64,000 nucleotides of DNA, from the NCBI GenBank assembly GCA_938045545.1, contig CALIBN010000007.1, forward strand, positions 80,073 through 144,072. The letters are read 5' to 3'. This DNA is from an uncultured archaeon. GTDB taxonomy: Archaea > Thermoproteota > EX4484-205 > JAAOZP01. Below the pieces are notes generated by a model. It was not told the origin of the DNA and made no database searches. It saw nothing but the letters and a program-made list of their open reading frames with translations. This document shows positions 54,185 to 63,366 of the stretch, in pieces (position 1 is the stretch's first letter; each line of letters opens with the position of its first letter). The position numbers were made by a program, and so were the translations under genes.

Positions 54185-55303
54185 ATGGCTCCTATTATAA
54201 GATGTTTGAAGCTTGAGGAATGGGATGTCTTCATGAGGTTTCTCGAAAGATGCTATGGACATTCAAGAAACTATTTCCCCCACTATTATCCGCAGCTCTA
54301 CAGGCGGGAAGAGGAGGCCTTATCCTCATTCATTGTTGCTGAAGAGGATGGGAAAATAGTTTCCCACGTTGGGCTGTTTCCTCTGGAGCTGGTTAGCCTT
54401 GGTACCCGTGTAACTGCTGGAGGGATTGGGGGCGTTGCCACCTTACCGGAGGAGAGGAATAAGGGATACATGTCCATGCTGTTAAAGCATGCGGGCAGTG
54501 TTATGAAGCGGAAGGGCTTGCCATTATCAGTCCTCTGGGGGGATAGGCAGAGATACTATCCTTTCGGATGGGATATCGCTGGAGTAAAATACTTGTTGAC
54601 AATAACCACCCGCTCTCTTGAACGGGCTGGGGTGAAGCCTGTTGCGGTCGAGGAGGTTTCTCCCGAGGATGCTATTTCCAAGGTGGAGAGCATTCACAGT
54701 TCTCTTAAAATGAGGGTTGAACGGAAAAACCACATTCTAACCTTGAAGAAACAGGGGGTAAGAATATGGTTGGCAAACGAGGGATACGTTATTTCCTCCG
54801 GAGAAATCGGCCCGCCCAAGATACTTGAAGTCGTTTCGAAAGAAGGAAGAGAGCCGGAACTAGTTATGGGTGTTATGGAACGCTGTTTCGGAGATTCTGC
54901 CTCCGTGGAGGTTAACGCGTTTGATGTGGAGCGGCTTGAACGCTTGCTTAACGCAGCCTCATACTGGGAAATAGTTCCCGAAGGACTGTTTAGGATTATT
55001 GATGTAACAAGCTTGCTTAAAGCTTTCGAAAAAGTTCTGTCAAGCAGGGCAGAGATGCTGAAGGACTGCGAACTCTCCCTCGGGTTAAAGCTTGGCGATA
55101 ATGTTGACACTACAACGATCTTCGTGAATAATGGTAGAGTTAATGTTGAAAAAGGCAGGCTTTCGAAAAACTATGTTGAGCTTGATGAGCGCGAGGCTGT
55201 ACGCATATTTCTAGGAGGCACCCCGCCAAACATCAAGAAATTAGGAGAATTGAGTATGCTGCTTCCATTACCGGTACACGTCCCGTCTCTAGATCACGTG
55301 TGA
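54185..55303 (+). CDS. Eis-like GNAT acetyltransferase
   Basis: A 372-residue protein. The N-terminal GNAT domain carries the acetyl-CoA motif 'IGGVATLPEERNKGYMSMLL' (about residues 80-99) and 'VLWGDRQRYYPFGW', which is typical of the Eis branch. The rest includes a second degenerate GNAT-like fold and a sterol-carrier-like C-terminus, as in Eis proteins. Eis enzymes acetylate amines such as aminoglycosides or polyamines at several positions. The substrate here is unknown. The upstream 257 bases (53928-54184) contain A/T-rich promoter sequence, ending with ATAAACTTAATAAATAAG before the gene, and no convincing gene. Confidence 0.82.
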   Translation: MAPIIRCLKLEEWDVFMRFLERCYGHSRNYFPHYYPQLYRREEEALSSFIVAEEDGKIVSHVGLFPLELVSLGTRVTAGGIGGVATLPEERNKGYMSMLLKHAGSVMKRKGLPLSVLWGDRQRYYPFGWDIAGVKYLLTITTRSLERAGVKPVAVEEVSPEDAISKVESIHSSLKMRVERKNHILTLKKQGVRIWLANEGYVISSGEIGPPKILEVVSKEGREPELVMGVMERCFGDSASVEVNAFDVERLERLLNAASYWEIVPEGLFRIIDVTSLLKAFEKVLSSRAEMLKDCELSLGLKLGDNVDTTTIFVNNGRVNVEKGRLSKNYVELDEREAVRIFLGGTPPNIKKLGELSMLLPLPVHVPSLDHV

Positions 55304-55584
55304 AAACCAGCCTAGGCTGTTGATTTAAAAGCTGCACAGCCAGGTCTGGCGAGAAGGAAGCCAGATCTCAATAGCTCCTGCAAGCCTAATGTTTACTAAA
55401 AACCTTCTTGAAACATATCGAGAAGAGGATGGCGGTGCGTATCGGAAAGCTGATCGAACAATAGAGTTTTGTAGAAACACATGGTTTAGCTCGACTTTCA
55501 ACTATCCTCTTAATTTAAAACTGAAACAAGCTTGCTACCATTAAGTTAATAAATAAGCGAGGGCTGTTTTTCGAAGTAAGCACC
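55304..55584 (+). other. Intergenic stretch, nothing identifiable
   Basis: No gene, RNA or repeat is visible here. A/T-rich runs near 55505-55560 may hold the promoter of the following small ORF and URO-D gene. Confidence 0.4.
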
Positions 55585-55713
55585 ATGAATGAGAACATAA
55601 TGAAAAGATGCTTTGAGGAAATTCCTACCACGATAAGTGCGGCTAGGAGAAGGTTAGCAGGCCCAATAAGATCAACAATACAGGACGAGCCTGCTAGTAG
55701 GTGGCGACTTTGA
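55585..55713 (+). other. Possible 42-residue ORF overlapping the URO-D gene start
   Basis: ATG frame 'MNENIMKRCFEEIPTTISAA...' ends 13 bases inside the URO-D gene (GTG at 55701). The peptide is Arg-rich at its C-terminus. It could be a leader ORF that couples translation to the next gene, or chance. I recognise no family. Confidence 0.2.
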
Positions 55714-56762
55714 ATAGGGTTGAAAGAGTCTATCGCGCTTTAAAGATTGAGGAGGCTGATAAAGTACCTAAAGGAGAACTGGGAATACATGACGAGCTTG
55801 TCTCCGCGCTTTTAGGCGAACCTGTTGGGAGCTCGTTTGAGGCTCACGTAAGGGTTCGGGAATTGCTTAACATGGATCTGGTGAACCTAGGGTTGGAAGG
55901 TGGGCCTAGGACTGAGTGCATAGGCGTGACGAAGGAGGGTTATCCGATATACAGGAACTGGCTTGGAGCGGAATGGGTTGAAAGTGGAAAAACGCAACGC
56001 TACTTGAAATACGCTCTTTCCACCGTAGAGGAGATGGAACAATTTCACATGCCCGACATAAGCCTATTCAACGCTTCAAGAATAAGGAAGTGGGTTGAGC
56101 AGACCGATTTCTGCGTGTTTGCTCAAGTAGGCGGGGTATTCGACTCGATTTACCCTTACATGGGTTTGACGAACTATGTTAAAGCACTCTACCTATATCC
56201 CAATGCTTTGAAGCATGTGATTGAAGAAGTCTATAGGTTTAACTTGGAGGTTATAAAAATGTTTGCTGAAACAGGGGCACACGTAATACTGGTCGGCGAC
56301 GATATAGCATATGATAACGGCCCCTTTCTACCTCCGAGTCTTCTCAGGAAATACGTTTTTCCATATTTGGCCGGCGAGGCTGAGGCTGCACATCGGCTTA
56401 ATCTTCCAGTTATACTACATTCGGACGGTAATATCACGCCATTAATGGAGGACATTGTTAAGGCTGGCTTCGATGGTCTACAGAGTCTTCAACCAAACGC
56501 TGGCGTTAACATAGTTGAGATTAAGAAGCGTTGGGGAAGCAGGCTGTGTTTAATGGGAAACGTTGACTTGGACTATCTGCTGCCGCTCGGTAAGCCTGAG
56601 GATGTAGAGGCAGAGGTTAAAAGGCTAATGCGTGAGGTGGCTCCTGGTGGAGGCTATATTTTAAGCACGACTAATGTGTTGACAAGATATGTGCCGCCTG
56701 AAAACGCTTTAGCGATGTACGGGGCTGCTGAGAAGTACGGCAAGTATCCAATTAATATTTAA
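55701..56762 (+). CDS. Uroporphyrinogen decarboxylase-family protein
   Basis: A 353-residue URO-D-fold protein. Active-site loops are 'GDDIAYDNGPFLPP' (about 199-212) and 'ILHSDGNITP' (about 240-249), followed by 'AGFDGLQSLQPNAGVNI' and 'LMGNVDLDYLLPLG'. This is the commonest form of the non-HemE family, with HSDGN and no zinc Cys motif. The family N-terminus fits the GTG at 55701 or the TTG at 55710. It precedes the second GH38 mannosidase by 65 bases, and that gene has its own TATA box. It is one of a pair of URO-D genes flanking the GH38 gene. Confidence 0.82.
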   Translation: MATLNRVERVYRALKIEEADKVPKGELGIHDELVSALLGEPVGSSFEAHVRVRELLNMDLVNLGLEGGPRTECIGVTKEGYPIYRNWLGAEWVESGKTQRYLKYALSTVEEMEQFHMPDISLFNASRIRKWVEQTDFCVFAQVGGVFDSIYPYMGLTNYVKALYLYPNALKHVIEEVYRFNLEVIKMFAETGAHVILVGDDIAYDNGPFLPPSLLRKYVFPYLAGEAEAAHRLNLPVILHSDGNITPLMEDIVKAGFDGLQSLQPNAGVNIVEIKKRWGSRLCLMGNVDLDYLLPLGKPEDVEAEVKRLMREVAPGGGYILSTTNVLTRYVPPENALAMYGAAEKYGKYPINI

Positions 56763-56795
56763 CATAAAAATCGGGTCAAAACCCTCTTACTCAAA

Positions 56796-56806
56796 CTTTA
56801 TATATG
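56796..56806 (+). promoter_or_regulatory. TATA box of the second GH38 gene
   Basis: CTTTATATATG is centred 27 bases before the ATG at 56828, predicting a leaderless transcript. It is among the clearest TATA boxes in the window. Confidence 0.6.
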
Positions 56807-56827
56807 TAAGCACGTTTTTGCAGGCCG

Positions 56828-59800
56828 ATGGACAGGCAAAGCAAGGTTGAGGATCTAAAGTTAAAGCTGGAGAACACTTATCGAAGACTGACTGACTATC
56901 GGTCTAAACTATCTTGGAAGTTCTTCCAAGGAGATGTAAAAGAAGCCCATAGGATAGATTTTGACGATTCCTCGTGGGGGACTGTTTCACTGCCTTTTCA
57001 ATGGGATCCTTCTCAAGGCGACGTGTGGCTGAGGTGTAAAATCAGGATCCCGAATGAGATAGAGGGGATTAAAGTATCTGGCTCTAAGGTTGAGATGTAT
57101 TCTTCAGCGATGATAACCGGCGGCGAGGTATATGTAGACTCTAAACTCGTCTTGAAGGAGGATTATTGGACTGACTTCCGGGGACCTAGGATAACTGTTG
57201 CGGAGGAAGCGAGACCCGGCAATGTCCACGTGGTGGCGATACACGCGTATGAGAAAAGACCGTTTTCCAAGGGGGAGAAAAAAGGAGTGCCCCTGTTCCA
57301 CATCGGGTATGACGTTGTTGACAATTTTGCATTTGAAATAGAGTCTTTTATTCAAGAGTTGAATTTTGCGCAAATCCTGCCCGGTGGGCTTGAAACATTA
57401 AACAGGGTTGTTGAAGAATTCAACTCCAGCGTTTTTTCACGTGATGCTGAAAGCATCCTGATGGAAATAGAGAAGGCACGGCAGAAACTAAAGGCCCTGT
57501 CTAAGCATGCTAAGGAGTTTAAGGTTCATCTTGTGGCGCATGCCCATATAGACATGAATTGGCTCTGGCCTTGGGAGGACACCGTGAAAGTTATAGAGAG
57601 AGACTTCTCCACGATGGTGTCTCTAATGAATCAATATACGGATTTCCATTTTTCTCAGAGTCAGGCAGCAACCTACAGAACTATGGAGGAGAAAAACCCT
57701 GCTCTATTCGAGAAAATGAGGGAGAAAATCCGTTCTGGAAACTGGGATGTTACTGCTTCGATGTGGGTTGAGGCGGACCTGAACATGATAGGGGAGGAGA
57801 CACTAGTAAGACAAATACTATATTCAAAGAGATACGTGATGGAGAAATTCGGCTTCGAAACGAGAGTAGGATGGGAACCCGATACCTTCGGCCACGTCTG
57901 GACACTGCCGCAGGTGCTAAAGAAAGCTGGAGTGGATTACTATTATTTCATGAGGTGTGGAAGAGGGTATCCGATGTTCTACTGGGAGGGGCCGGATGGC
58001 TCAAGGTTGCTCGCTTTCAACAGTGTTTACAACAACATGGTTACTTCAAAGAACATAGTTGAAACAGCGAAACTCTTCCATGAGAAATACGGGTTAAAGA
58101 CGAGTATGTTCGTCTACGGGGTTGGTGATCATGGTGGTGGCGCAACTATTGAGGACATTAAGGCCGCGATGAAAATAAGGGAGAAACCTGCTCTTCCCGA
58201 TTTAGTCTTCAGTTCAACGCACCAGTTTTTCGATAGGATTTCGAAAGAAAAACCGGAATTACCCGTAGTCAGGGATGAGCTTAACTTTACTTTCGACGGC
58301 TGCTATACGACTCACGCTGACATTAAGCGTTACAACAGGCTGTGCGAAAGATATTTGGTTGACGCTGAAAAGCTTTCAGCAATATCCGGAGACTATCCTC
58401 GAGAAAAACTCGAAGAGGCATGGAAGAAAACATTATTCAACCAGTTCCACGACATTCTGGATGGGAGTGCGTTCCACGAGGCATACTCCTACTCCGGCCG
58501 CTTAGCTGAGGAGGTGCTTGCAACGGCAAGAGAAGCTTTAGACAAATCCATGATGAAGATAGTTGAAAGAATAGAGTTTTCTCGAGAAGGGTTAGCAATA
58601 GTCGTGTTCAATACTCTCGCTTGGGATAGAAAGGATGTTGCAAGAGTTAAAATACCTAGAGAAATGGTTCCGAGAAACCCGGTTGTTATGGATGTACGTG
58701 GAAATCGACACCCAGCTCAGATCGATGGCGACGAGCTTGTTTTCATCGCTGAAGTACCAAGTTTAGGCTACTCAACCTACTATCTTATCGAAGGAGAAGA
58801 AGAGCCTCATCAACAAGGATCACAGCAGGCAGTGCTTGAAAACGAGTTTTTCAAGATTGAATTAGACCAGAGTTCTGGAGCAATAAGGTCGGTTTACGAT
58901 AAGAAAGCAGGCAGGTTTGTGGCAAAGGCTTTCAGACATGAGGCTACACGGCCAGAGTTCAGCAACCTGTTTCAAGTTCTCCACGAGGCTCCTCACGAGA
59001 TGTCAGCTTGGATAATAGGCCCCATAACTAGGGTTGAGAACCTGCTTACCGGAGCAGAGGTAAAGCCGGTTGAGAAAGGCCCGGTGGTGTCGAAGATTAG
59101 GACCGTAAGAAGATATAGGAATTCAACGATAATCCAAGAAATAATGTTGTACACCGGAATTTCCAGGATTGATTTTAACACGATTATCGACTGGAGGGAA
59201 GTGTCTGACGCGTTCACTGATGCTCCCATGTTGAAAGTATCCTTTACACCGATCCTAGGCCCGTCGACCGCAACTTTTGAAATACCGTTTGGAAGCATTT
59301 CGAGAACCCCTGACGGGAGGGAGTTCCCCGCTTTAAGATGGATTGACCTCTCAGACAAAGAGTATGGAGTAAGCCTGTTGAACGATTGCAAATACGGGTT
59401 TGACGTGTGCGGTAACACTATGAGGATGACGATAATTAGGACAAGCTATAGTCCAGACCCAAACCCGGATCAGGGCCGACACGAACTTAAATACTCGTTG
59501 TATCCTCACACAGGTGATTGGAGAAAAGCCCTTTCCTTCAGAAAAGGATACGAGCTTAATCATCCGCTTGAAGCACTTGTTACCACCGCCAAAGTATCGC
59601 AAGGAGATCTTCCGGAGGAAGCATCGTTCTTGAGAATAAAGCCTGAAAACATAGTGTTGTCCTGTCTTAAACTGGCCGAAGACTCGAGTGACATTATAAT
59701 TAGAATATATGATGCAACTGGAGATGGTGGCGAGGCGGATATCACTTTTGGTTTCCTGGTTACAGAGGCTGTTGAAAGCGATTTGCTTGAAAGAAGCTTG

Positions 59801-59893
59801 AGGAAGCTTAATGTTCAAGACAAAACGTTCAAAGTCCAACTTGGCCCGTGGGAAATAAAAACGTTCAGGTTAAAGAAGACAGGCCAGTGTTGA
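56828..59893 (+). CDS. GH38 alpha-mannosidase (second)
   Basis: A 1021-residue class II alpha-mannosidase. The metal site is H238/H240/D242 in 'VAHAHIDMNWLWPWE' and the nucleophile is D352 in 'WEPDTFGHVWTLPQ'. 'VYGVGDHGGGAT' completes the site with His in place of one Gly of the other copy. An N-terminal beta domain of about 225 residues contains 'WLRCKIRIPNEIEG', recalling a sugar-binding jelly roll. A typical C-terminal beta region completes the protein. The zinc-site differences from the first copy ('DMNW' against 'DTAW', 'PDTFGHVW' against 'PDTFGFSP') suggest a different linkage or substrate. It is cytoplasmic. URO-D genes lie directly on both sides. Confidence 0.92.
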   Translation: MDRQSKVEDLKLKLENTYRRLTDYRSKLSWKFFQGDVKEAHRIDFDDSSWGTVSLPFQWDPSQGDVWLRCKIRIPNEIEGIKVSGSKVEMYSSAMITGGEVYVDSKLVLKEDYWTDFRGPRITVAEEARPGNVHVVAIHAYEKRPFSKGEKKGVPLFHIGYDVVDNFAFEIESFIQELNFAQILPGGLETLNRVVEEFNSSVFSRDAESILMEIEKARQKLKALSKHAKEFKVHLVAHAHIDMNWLWPWEDTVKVIERDFSTMVSLMNQYTDFHFSQSQAATYRTMEEKNPALFEKMREKIRSGNWDVTASMWVEADLNMIGEETLVRQILYSKRYVMEKFGFETRVGWEPDTFGHVWTLPQVLKKAGVDYYYFMRCGRGYPMFYWEGPDGSRLLAFNSVYNNMVTSKNIVETAKLFHEKYGLKTSMFVYGVGDHGGGATIEDIKAAMKIREKPALPDLVFSSTHQFFDRISKEKPELPVVRDELNFTFDGCYTTHADIKRYNRLCERYLVDAEKLSAISGDYPREKLEEAWKKTLFNQFHDILDGSAFHEAYSYSGRLAEEVLATAREALDKSMMKIVERIEFSREGLAIVVFNTLAWDRKDVARVKIPREMVPRNPVVMDVRGNRHPAQIDGDELVFIAEVPSLGYSTYYLIEGEEEPHQQGSQQAVLENEFFKIELDQSSGAIRSVYDKKAGRFVAKAFRHEATRPEFSNLFQVLHEAPHEMSAWIIGPITRVENLLTGAEVKPVEKGPVVSKIRTVRRYRNSTIIQEIMLYTGISRIDFNTIIDWREVSDAFTDAPMLKVSFTPILGPSTATFEIPFGSISRTPDGREFPALRWIDLSDKEYGVSLLNDCKYGFDVCGNTMRMTIIRTSYSPDPNPDQGRHELKYSLYPHTGDWRKALSFRKGYELNHPLEALVTTAKVSQGDLPEEASFLRIKPENIVLSCLKLAEDSSDIIIRIYDATGDGGEADITFGFLVTEAVESDLLERSLRKLNVQDKTFKVQLGPWEIKTFRLKKTGQC

Positions 59894-59951
59894 AGCTCAT
59901 CGGAGAGAATAGAAGATTTATATTCATTCTCTTTTTATTTAATGGTTTACG

Positions 59952-61058
59952 TTGAACGACAGTAAAAGAATACTAGCAGTCTTTGAAGGCAAGCAGATTG
60001 ACAGAGTTCCTTGGAATATAAGGCATGAATTTTGGTATTATGTGGCAAGGGCAAGTGGAAGGCTGCCGCCGAAGTATAAGGATAAGAGCCTTGCAGAAGT
60101 TTGTAAAGATCTAGGAGCAAGCTGGAGGTGCTACTCGGGGTATTTTGTGAAAAACGCTGTCGAGGTTACGTATGAGAATGATGTTAAATTCAATGTGGAG
60201 AGAAGTGGAAACCTCATTAGGACAACAATTAATACTCCGGTGGGCTCGCTTCGGCAGGTGGCTAAAACCGATGAATGGGGCCTTTCTTCAAGGATAGAAG
60301 AATATTTTTTGAAAAGTATTGAAGATTTCAAAGCTCTCTCCTACATGCTGGATAGTGCAAGAGTCAGGTTCAACCAGCAAGTTTACGATGAACTGGAGAG
60401 AGAATTGAAGGGACAGGGAATAGTTATGTTTTTCTTTCCTCGCTCATCCCTCCAAGCTCTAATCCTGGACTATATGGGTTTCACCAGAACTATGAGATTC
60501 CTCTATATTGAGAGACAGCATAGGCTTGAGGAAATCATGAATGCAATAGAAAGGTATAACGATAAGTTTTTCGAGATTATGAGCAGTTCTCCAATTAAAA
60601 TATTCAATCTGGGCGAAAATATTGACGTGAGGATGACATCGCCAAAATTATTCGAGAAATTCTGCTTGCCGGTTTACCAGAGGAGATGCGAATACTTACA
60701 TAAAAGAGGAAAGTACGTTCACATACATGTGGATGGTTATGCGAAACCCCTGCTTCCACTCTTACGTATTTCCGGGGTGGACGGGATTGAAGCCTTAACA
60801 CCAGAACCTGTTGGAGATATGAGCATTGAAGACATTGTGATGCAGCTTAAAGATGAAATCGTTGTTCTGGATGGCATACCTTTCCTATTTTTCTTACCGA
60901 GTATACCATATGAAACATTGGAGAAATTCGTAAAGAAAATTGTTAACATTATTCCAAGACTGGTATTAGGCATATCTGATGAGCTTCCTCCTCCGGCAGA
61001 TGTTGAGAGAGTAAGAAGGGTTTCAAAACTGCTTGATGAACTCAGTTCACGAAAGTAG
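59952..61058 (+). CDS. Uroporphyrinogen decarboxylase-family protein
   Basis: A 368-residue URO-D-fold protein. The N-terminal 'SKRILAVFEGKQIDRVPWNI' is the standard family start, so the TTG at 59952 is right even though no ATG is available. 'HIHVDGYAKPLLPLL' replaces the HSDGN loop, and 'NLGENIDVRMTSPKLFEKFC' is the preceding active-site loop. There is no zinc Cys motif. A TATA-like GATTTATATTC (59911-59921) lies about 36 bases upstream. It lies 58 bases after the GH38 gene and 77 bases before the ADP-ribosylglycohydrolase-like gene. The reaction is unknown. Confidence 0.8.
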   Translation: MNDSKRILAVFEGKQIDRVPWNIRHEFWYYVARASGRLPPKYKDKSLAEVCKDLGASWRCYSGYFVKNAVEVTYENDVKFNVERSGNLIRTTINTPVGSLRQVAKTDEWGLSSRIEEYFLKSIEDFKALSYMLDSARVRFNQQVYDELERELKGQGIVMFFFPRSSLQALILDYMGFTRTMRFLYIERQHRLEEIMNAIERYNDKFFEIMSSSPIKIFNLGENIDVRMTSPKLFEKFCLPVYQRRCEYLHKRGKYVHIHVDGYAKPLLPLLRISGVDGIEALTPEPVGDMSIEDIVMQLKDEIVVLDGIPFLFFLPSIPYETLEKFVKKIVNIIPRLVLGISDELPPPADVERVRRVSKLLDELSSRK

Positions 61059-61135
61059 GTACATGCTACTTTAACGTCAGTTTCTTACCGACAAACCTTT
61101 TAAACTTAAATGTCGTAAACCAAACCTGACAGAAA

Positions 61136-62605
61136 ATGAAACAGTACCAGATAATAATTTCAAGATCTGAGTATTGGGATAAGGTCTATGCTTGCTGGCT
61201 CGGAAAGAATATTGGAGGAACCCTGGGCGCACCATTCGAAGGAAAGAAGTTTGTTAATGACCTTGATTTCTACGCAACGCTTGTGAGCGAGGCCGCTCCG
61301 AACGACGATCTTGACTTTCAACTGGTCTGGCTGAAGATGCTTGAGGACTGGGGGATTAATATTAAGCTTGAAAAGCTTGCAGAGTATTGGCTTAAGCATC
61401 TCTCGGCATACCCTTGGAACGAGTACGGGTTCTGCCAGAGGAACCTTAGAAGGGGTCTTCTACCCCCAGTTTCAGGATGTTTTGAAAACTATTATGTCGA
61501 CGAGATGGGTTCGCCTATAAGAAGCGAGATATGGGCCTGCATTGCCCCAGGTAACCCGCAGCTCGCAGCCTCGTATGCTTGGAAGGACTCCTGCTTGGAC
61601 CACTCTGGCGGTGAAGGTATGTATGGCGAGATGTTTTGGGCAGCTGTAGAGAGCGCAGCCTTCGTTATAAGTGATGTCGAGACACTTATAAGGATAGGTT
61701 TAAACATGATTCCATTGCATTCTCAGATCTCGAGAGTTATTAGGGAGGCTTTATGGTGTTATAAGAATAACGTGAGGTGGGCTGAAGCCAGGGAAAGGAT
61801 AGTACAGTGGTATGGGCATAATAGTGCTTGCCACGCCGTCCAAAACCATGGGTTCACTATACTGGGCCTGCTATACGGTAGGGATTTCGGCGACAAGCTT
61901 TGCAAGGCTGTGAACTGCGGTTACGATACTGATTGCACTGGAGCAACCCTCGGCTCACTTCTAGGAATGCTTCTTGGGACGAAAGGTATTCCAGACGAGT
62001 GGAAAAAGGGGGTTGGCGAGAAGATAGTTCTTCACAAGTACACTAGGCTGGATGATGCACCTAAAACAATAGCTGAGCTAACGGATAGGGTGATGACTGT
62101 TGCAGAAAAAGTCCTGGAGGAAAACCCAGGAGTCAAATTTGGAGAGCATACAGTGATTCCTGAAAACTGCGTGACGTTGCTGATGAGAAACGAGCTGGCA
62201 GTGAGCCTCTTGAAAAACGATGTTCAATCCTCTGTGAGAAGTGTTGGCGACTATGAGGTTTGGCTGCATTATAATGGTGAGCCAGTCATATACCCAGGTG
62301 TTGGGAAAACCTTGGGCGTGAGAGTTTTAAAGGACAATAGGGAAGTCGATTTGGAAGTCAGTCTGAGGGTTCCGCCAGATTGGAGAGTATTAGAGTTAGA
62401 AAGCATATTTGGCCATAAGCGTTTTCTGGTTGAAGCGTCTAGAGTCGAAGAAACTAACAAGCTTAGCGTCGAGTTTGAAAACAGTGCGGCGCAATTTATA
62501 ATCCTAGGACCCGGGGAGGCTAGGGGGTATCCGAGTGGGCAAAACGTACCCGCATGTCCCACCTGCCACGGTTACAAAGGTCACTGCCTATGTGTGAAAG
62601 AATAG
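61136..62605 (+). CDS. ADP-ribosylglycohydrolase-family protein with C-terminal domain
   Basis: A 489-residue protein. Residues 1 to about 330 form the all-alpha ADP-ribosylglycohydrolase fold. The first metal motif is 'NDDLDFQ' (56-62, in place of TDDT) and the second 'GYDTDCTGATLG' (about 261-272, in place of the usual 'GGDTDT'). Both keep the key aspartates, so a binuclear Mg site is plausible. In glycan clusters such proteins may cleave N- or O-ribosides or other glycosides rather than ADP-ribose. A beta-rich C-terminal domain follows (about 380-470). The tail has 'CPTCHGYKGHCLC', four cysteines that may bind zinc. A TATA-like CTTTTAAACTTAAATG precedes the ATG by about 31 bases. Confidence 0.78.
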   Translation: MKQYQIIISRSEYWDKVYACWLGKNIGGTLGAPFEGKKFVNDLDFYATLVSEAAPNDDLDFQLVWLKMLEDWGINIKLEKLAEYWLKHLSAYPWNEYGFCQRNLRRGLLPPVSGCFENYYVDEMGSPIRSEIWACIAPGNPQLAASYAWKDSCLDHSGGEGMYGEMFWAAVESAAFVISDVETLIRIGLNMIPLHSQISRVIREALWCYKNNVRWAEARERIVQWYGHNSACHAVQNHGFTILGLLYGRDFGDKLCKAVNCGYDTDCTGATLGSLLGMLLGTKGIPDEWKKGVGEKIVLHKYTRLDDAPKTIAELTDRVMTVAEKVLEENPGVKFGEHTVIPENCVTLLMRNELAVSLLKNDVQSSVRSVGDYEVWLHYNGEPVIYPGVGKTLGVRVLKDNREVDLEVSLRVPPDWRVLELESIFGHKRFLVEASRVEETNKLSVEFENSAAQFIILGPGEARGYPSGQNVPACPTCHGYKGHCLCVKE

Positions 62606-62631
62606 AATCATCGGATTTGAAACGGCAAGTA

Positions 62632-63366
62632 TTACTTACATGTTTTTATCAAGTATTCTAATAGTTTCGCGGTTTCATTAGCGAAAACTGTTCTTAACAG
62701 ACCCTCGGCATCCCCAAGGGCTTCCTCAACAGTCGGATCATACAATATTTCCCCCAGAAACTGGACGTTAAGCTTCAGAGATTCCTGTTGAATAACGCTT
62801 GGCCCTGTTTTCATATTTTCGACAATACCCACTATCGGTACGTTAAGTTCCTTCAGCATACCTACTAGTTTCTTAACTGTTTCAAAAGCTAGTGGAGAGG
62901 AGGTCGTAACCAATAGAAAACTCGGCCTCTTCATTAAACGTATGACGTCTAGCGTAGCATCCCCGATTCCAGGCGGCATGTCTAACAATAGGAAATCCAA
63001 GTCACCCCAGTTTGTAATGGAGAGCAGCTCGATGAACGCGTTTGAAAAATCCGTTCCCCTAAGAGGTGTTGCACGGCTGCTTGAATAGTAGATTATGGAC
63101 ATGTATCTTAAGCCGTTGACGATAGGCGGGATAATTCCCTTGTCTTCCACGGGGTGGGCTTCCTTAAGACCTAGAATAATGTGCGTAGAAGGGCTTGTAA
63201 AATCCAGGTCGAATAATCCAACCCTGTAACCCTTTCTAACCAGGATTAACGCGAGTGTCGAAGCTAACAGGCTCTTACCGACACCGCCTTTGCCGCTTGA
63301 AACAGCAATAATCCGTCTCACCCCTCTCATTCTTTCCTCAATAATGCTTATCCTCGGGTCAACCAT
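62632..63366 (-). CDS. hypB: Mrp/MinD-type P-loop ATPase, probable archaeal HypB
   Basis: A 244-residue deviant-Walker ATPase: 'SSGKGGVGKS' (23-32), 'DLDFTSPS' (switch I region) and 'LLDMPPGIGDATLD'. The C-terminal CxxC of Fe-S-carrying Mrp/NBP35 scaffolds is missing. The gene overlaps hypA by eight bases. In Thermococcus the nickel-inserting partner of HypA is such a Mrp/MinD-type HypB, so a nickel-maturation role is the best reading. An Fe-S scaffold role is less likely without the cysteines. No hydrogenase genes are in the window; nickel supply to hydrogenase elsewhere or to LarA are both possible. Confidence 0.8.
   Translation of the reverse strand: MVDPRISIIEERMRGVRRIIAVSSGKGGVGKSLLASTLALILVRKGYRVGLFDLDFTSPSTHIILGLKEAHPVEDKGIIPPIVNGLRYMSIIYYSSSRATPLRGTDFSNAFIELLSITNWGDLDFLLLDMPPGIGDATLDVIRLMKRPSFLLVTTSSPLAFETVKKLVGMLKELNVPIVGIVENMKTGPSVIQQESLKLNVQFLGEILYDPTVEEALGDAEGLLRTVFANETAKLLEYLIKTCK

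Noticed and set aside
15378-61058. Complete corrinoid-dependent methyltransferase system
   Set aside because: MtaA-like URO-D proteins are present, but no corrinoid-binding protein (D-x-H-x-x-G ... S-x-L ... GG) or MtaB/MttB-type partner is encoded in the window.
62632-63366. Fe-S cluster scaffold NBP35/ApbC
   Set aside because: The protein has the P-loop of that family but lacks the C-terminal CxxC, and it overlaps hypA, so Mrp-type HypB fits better.
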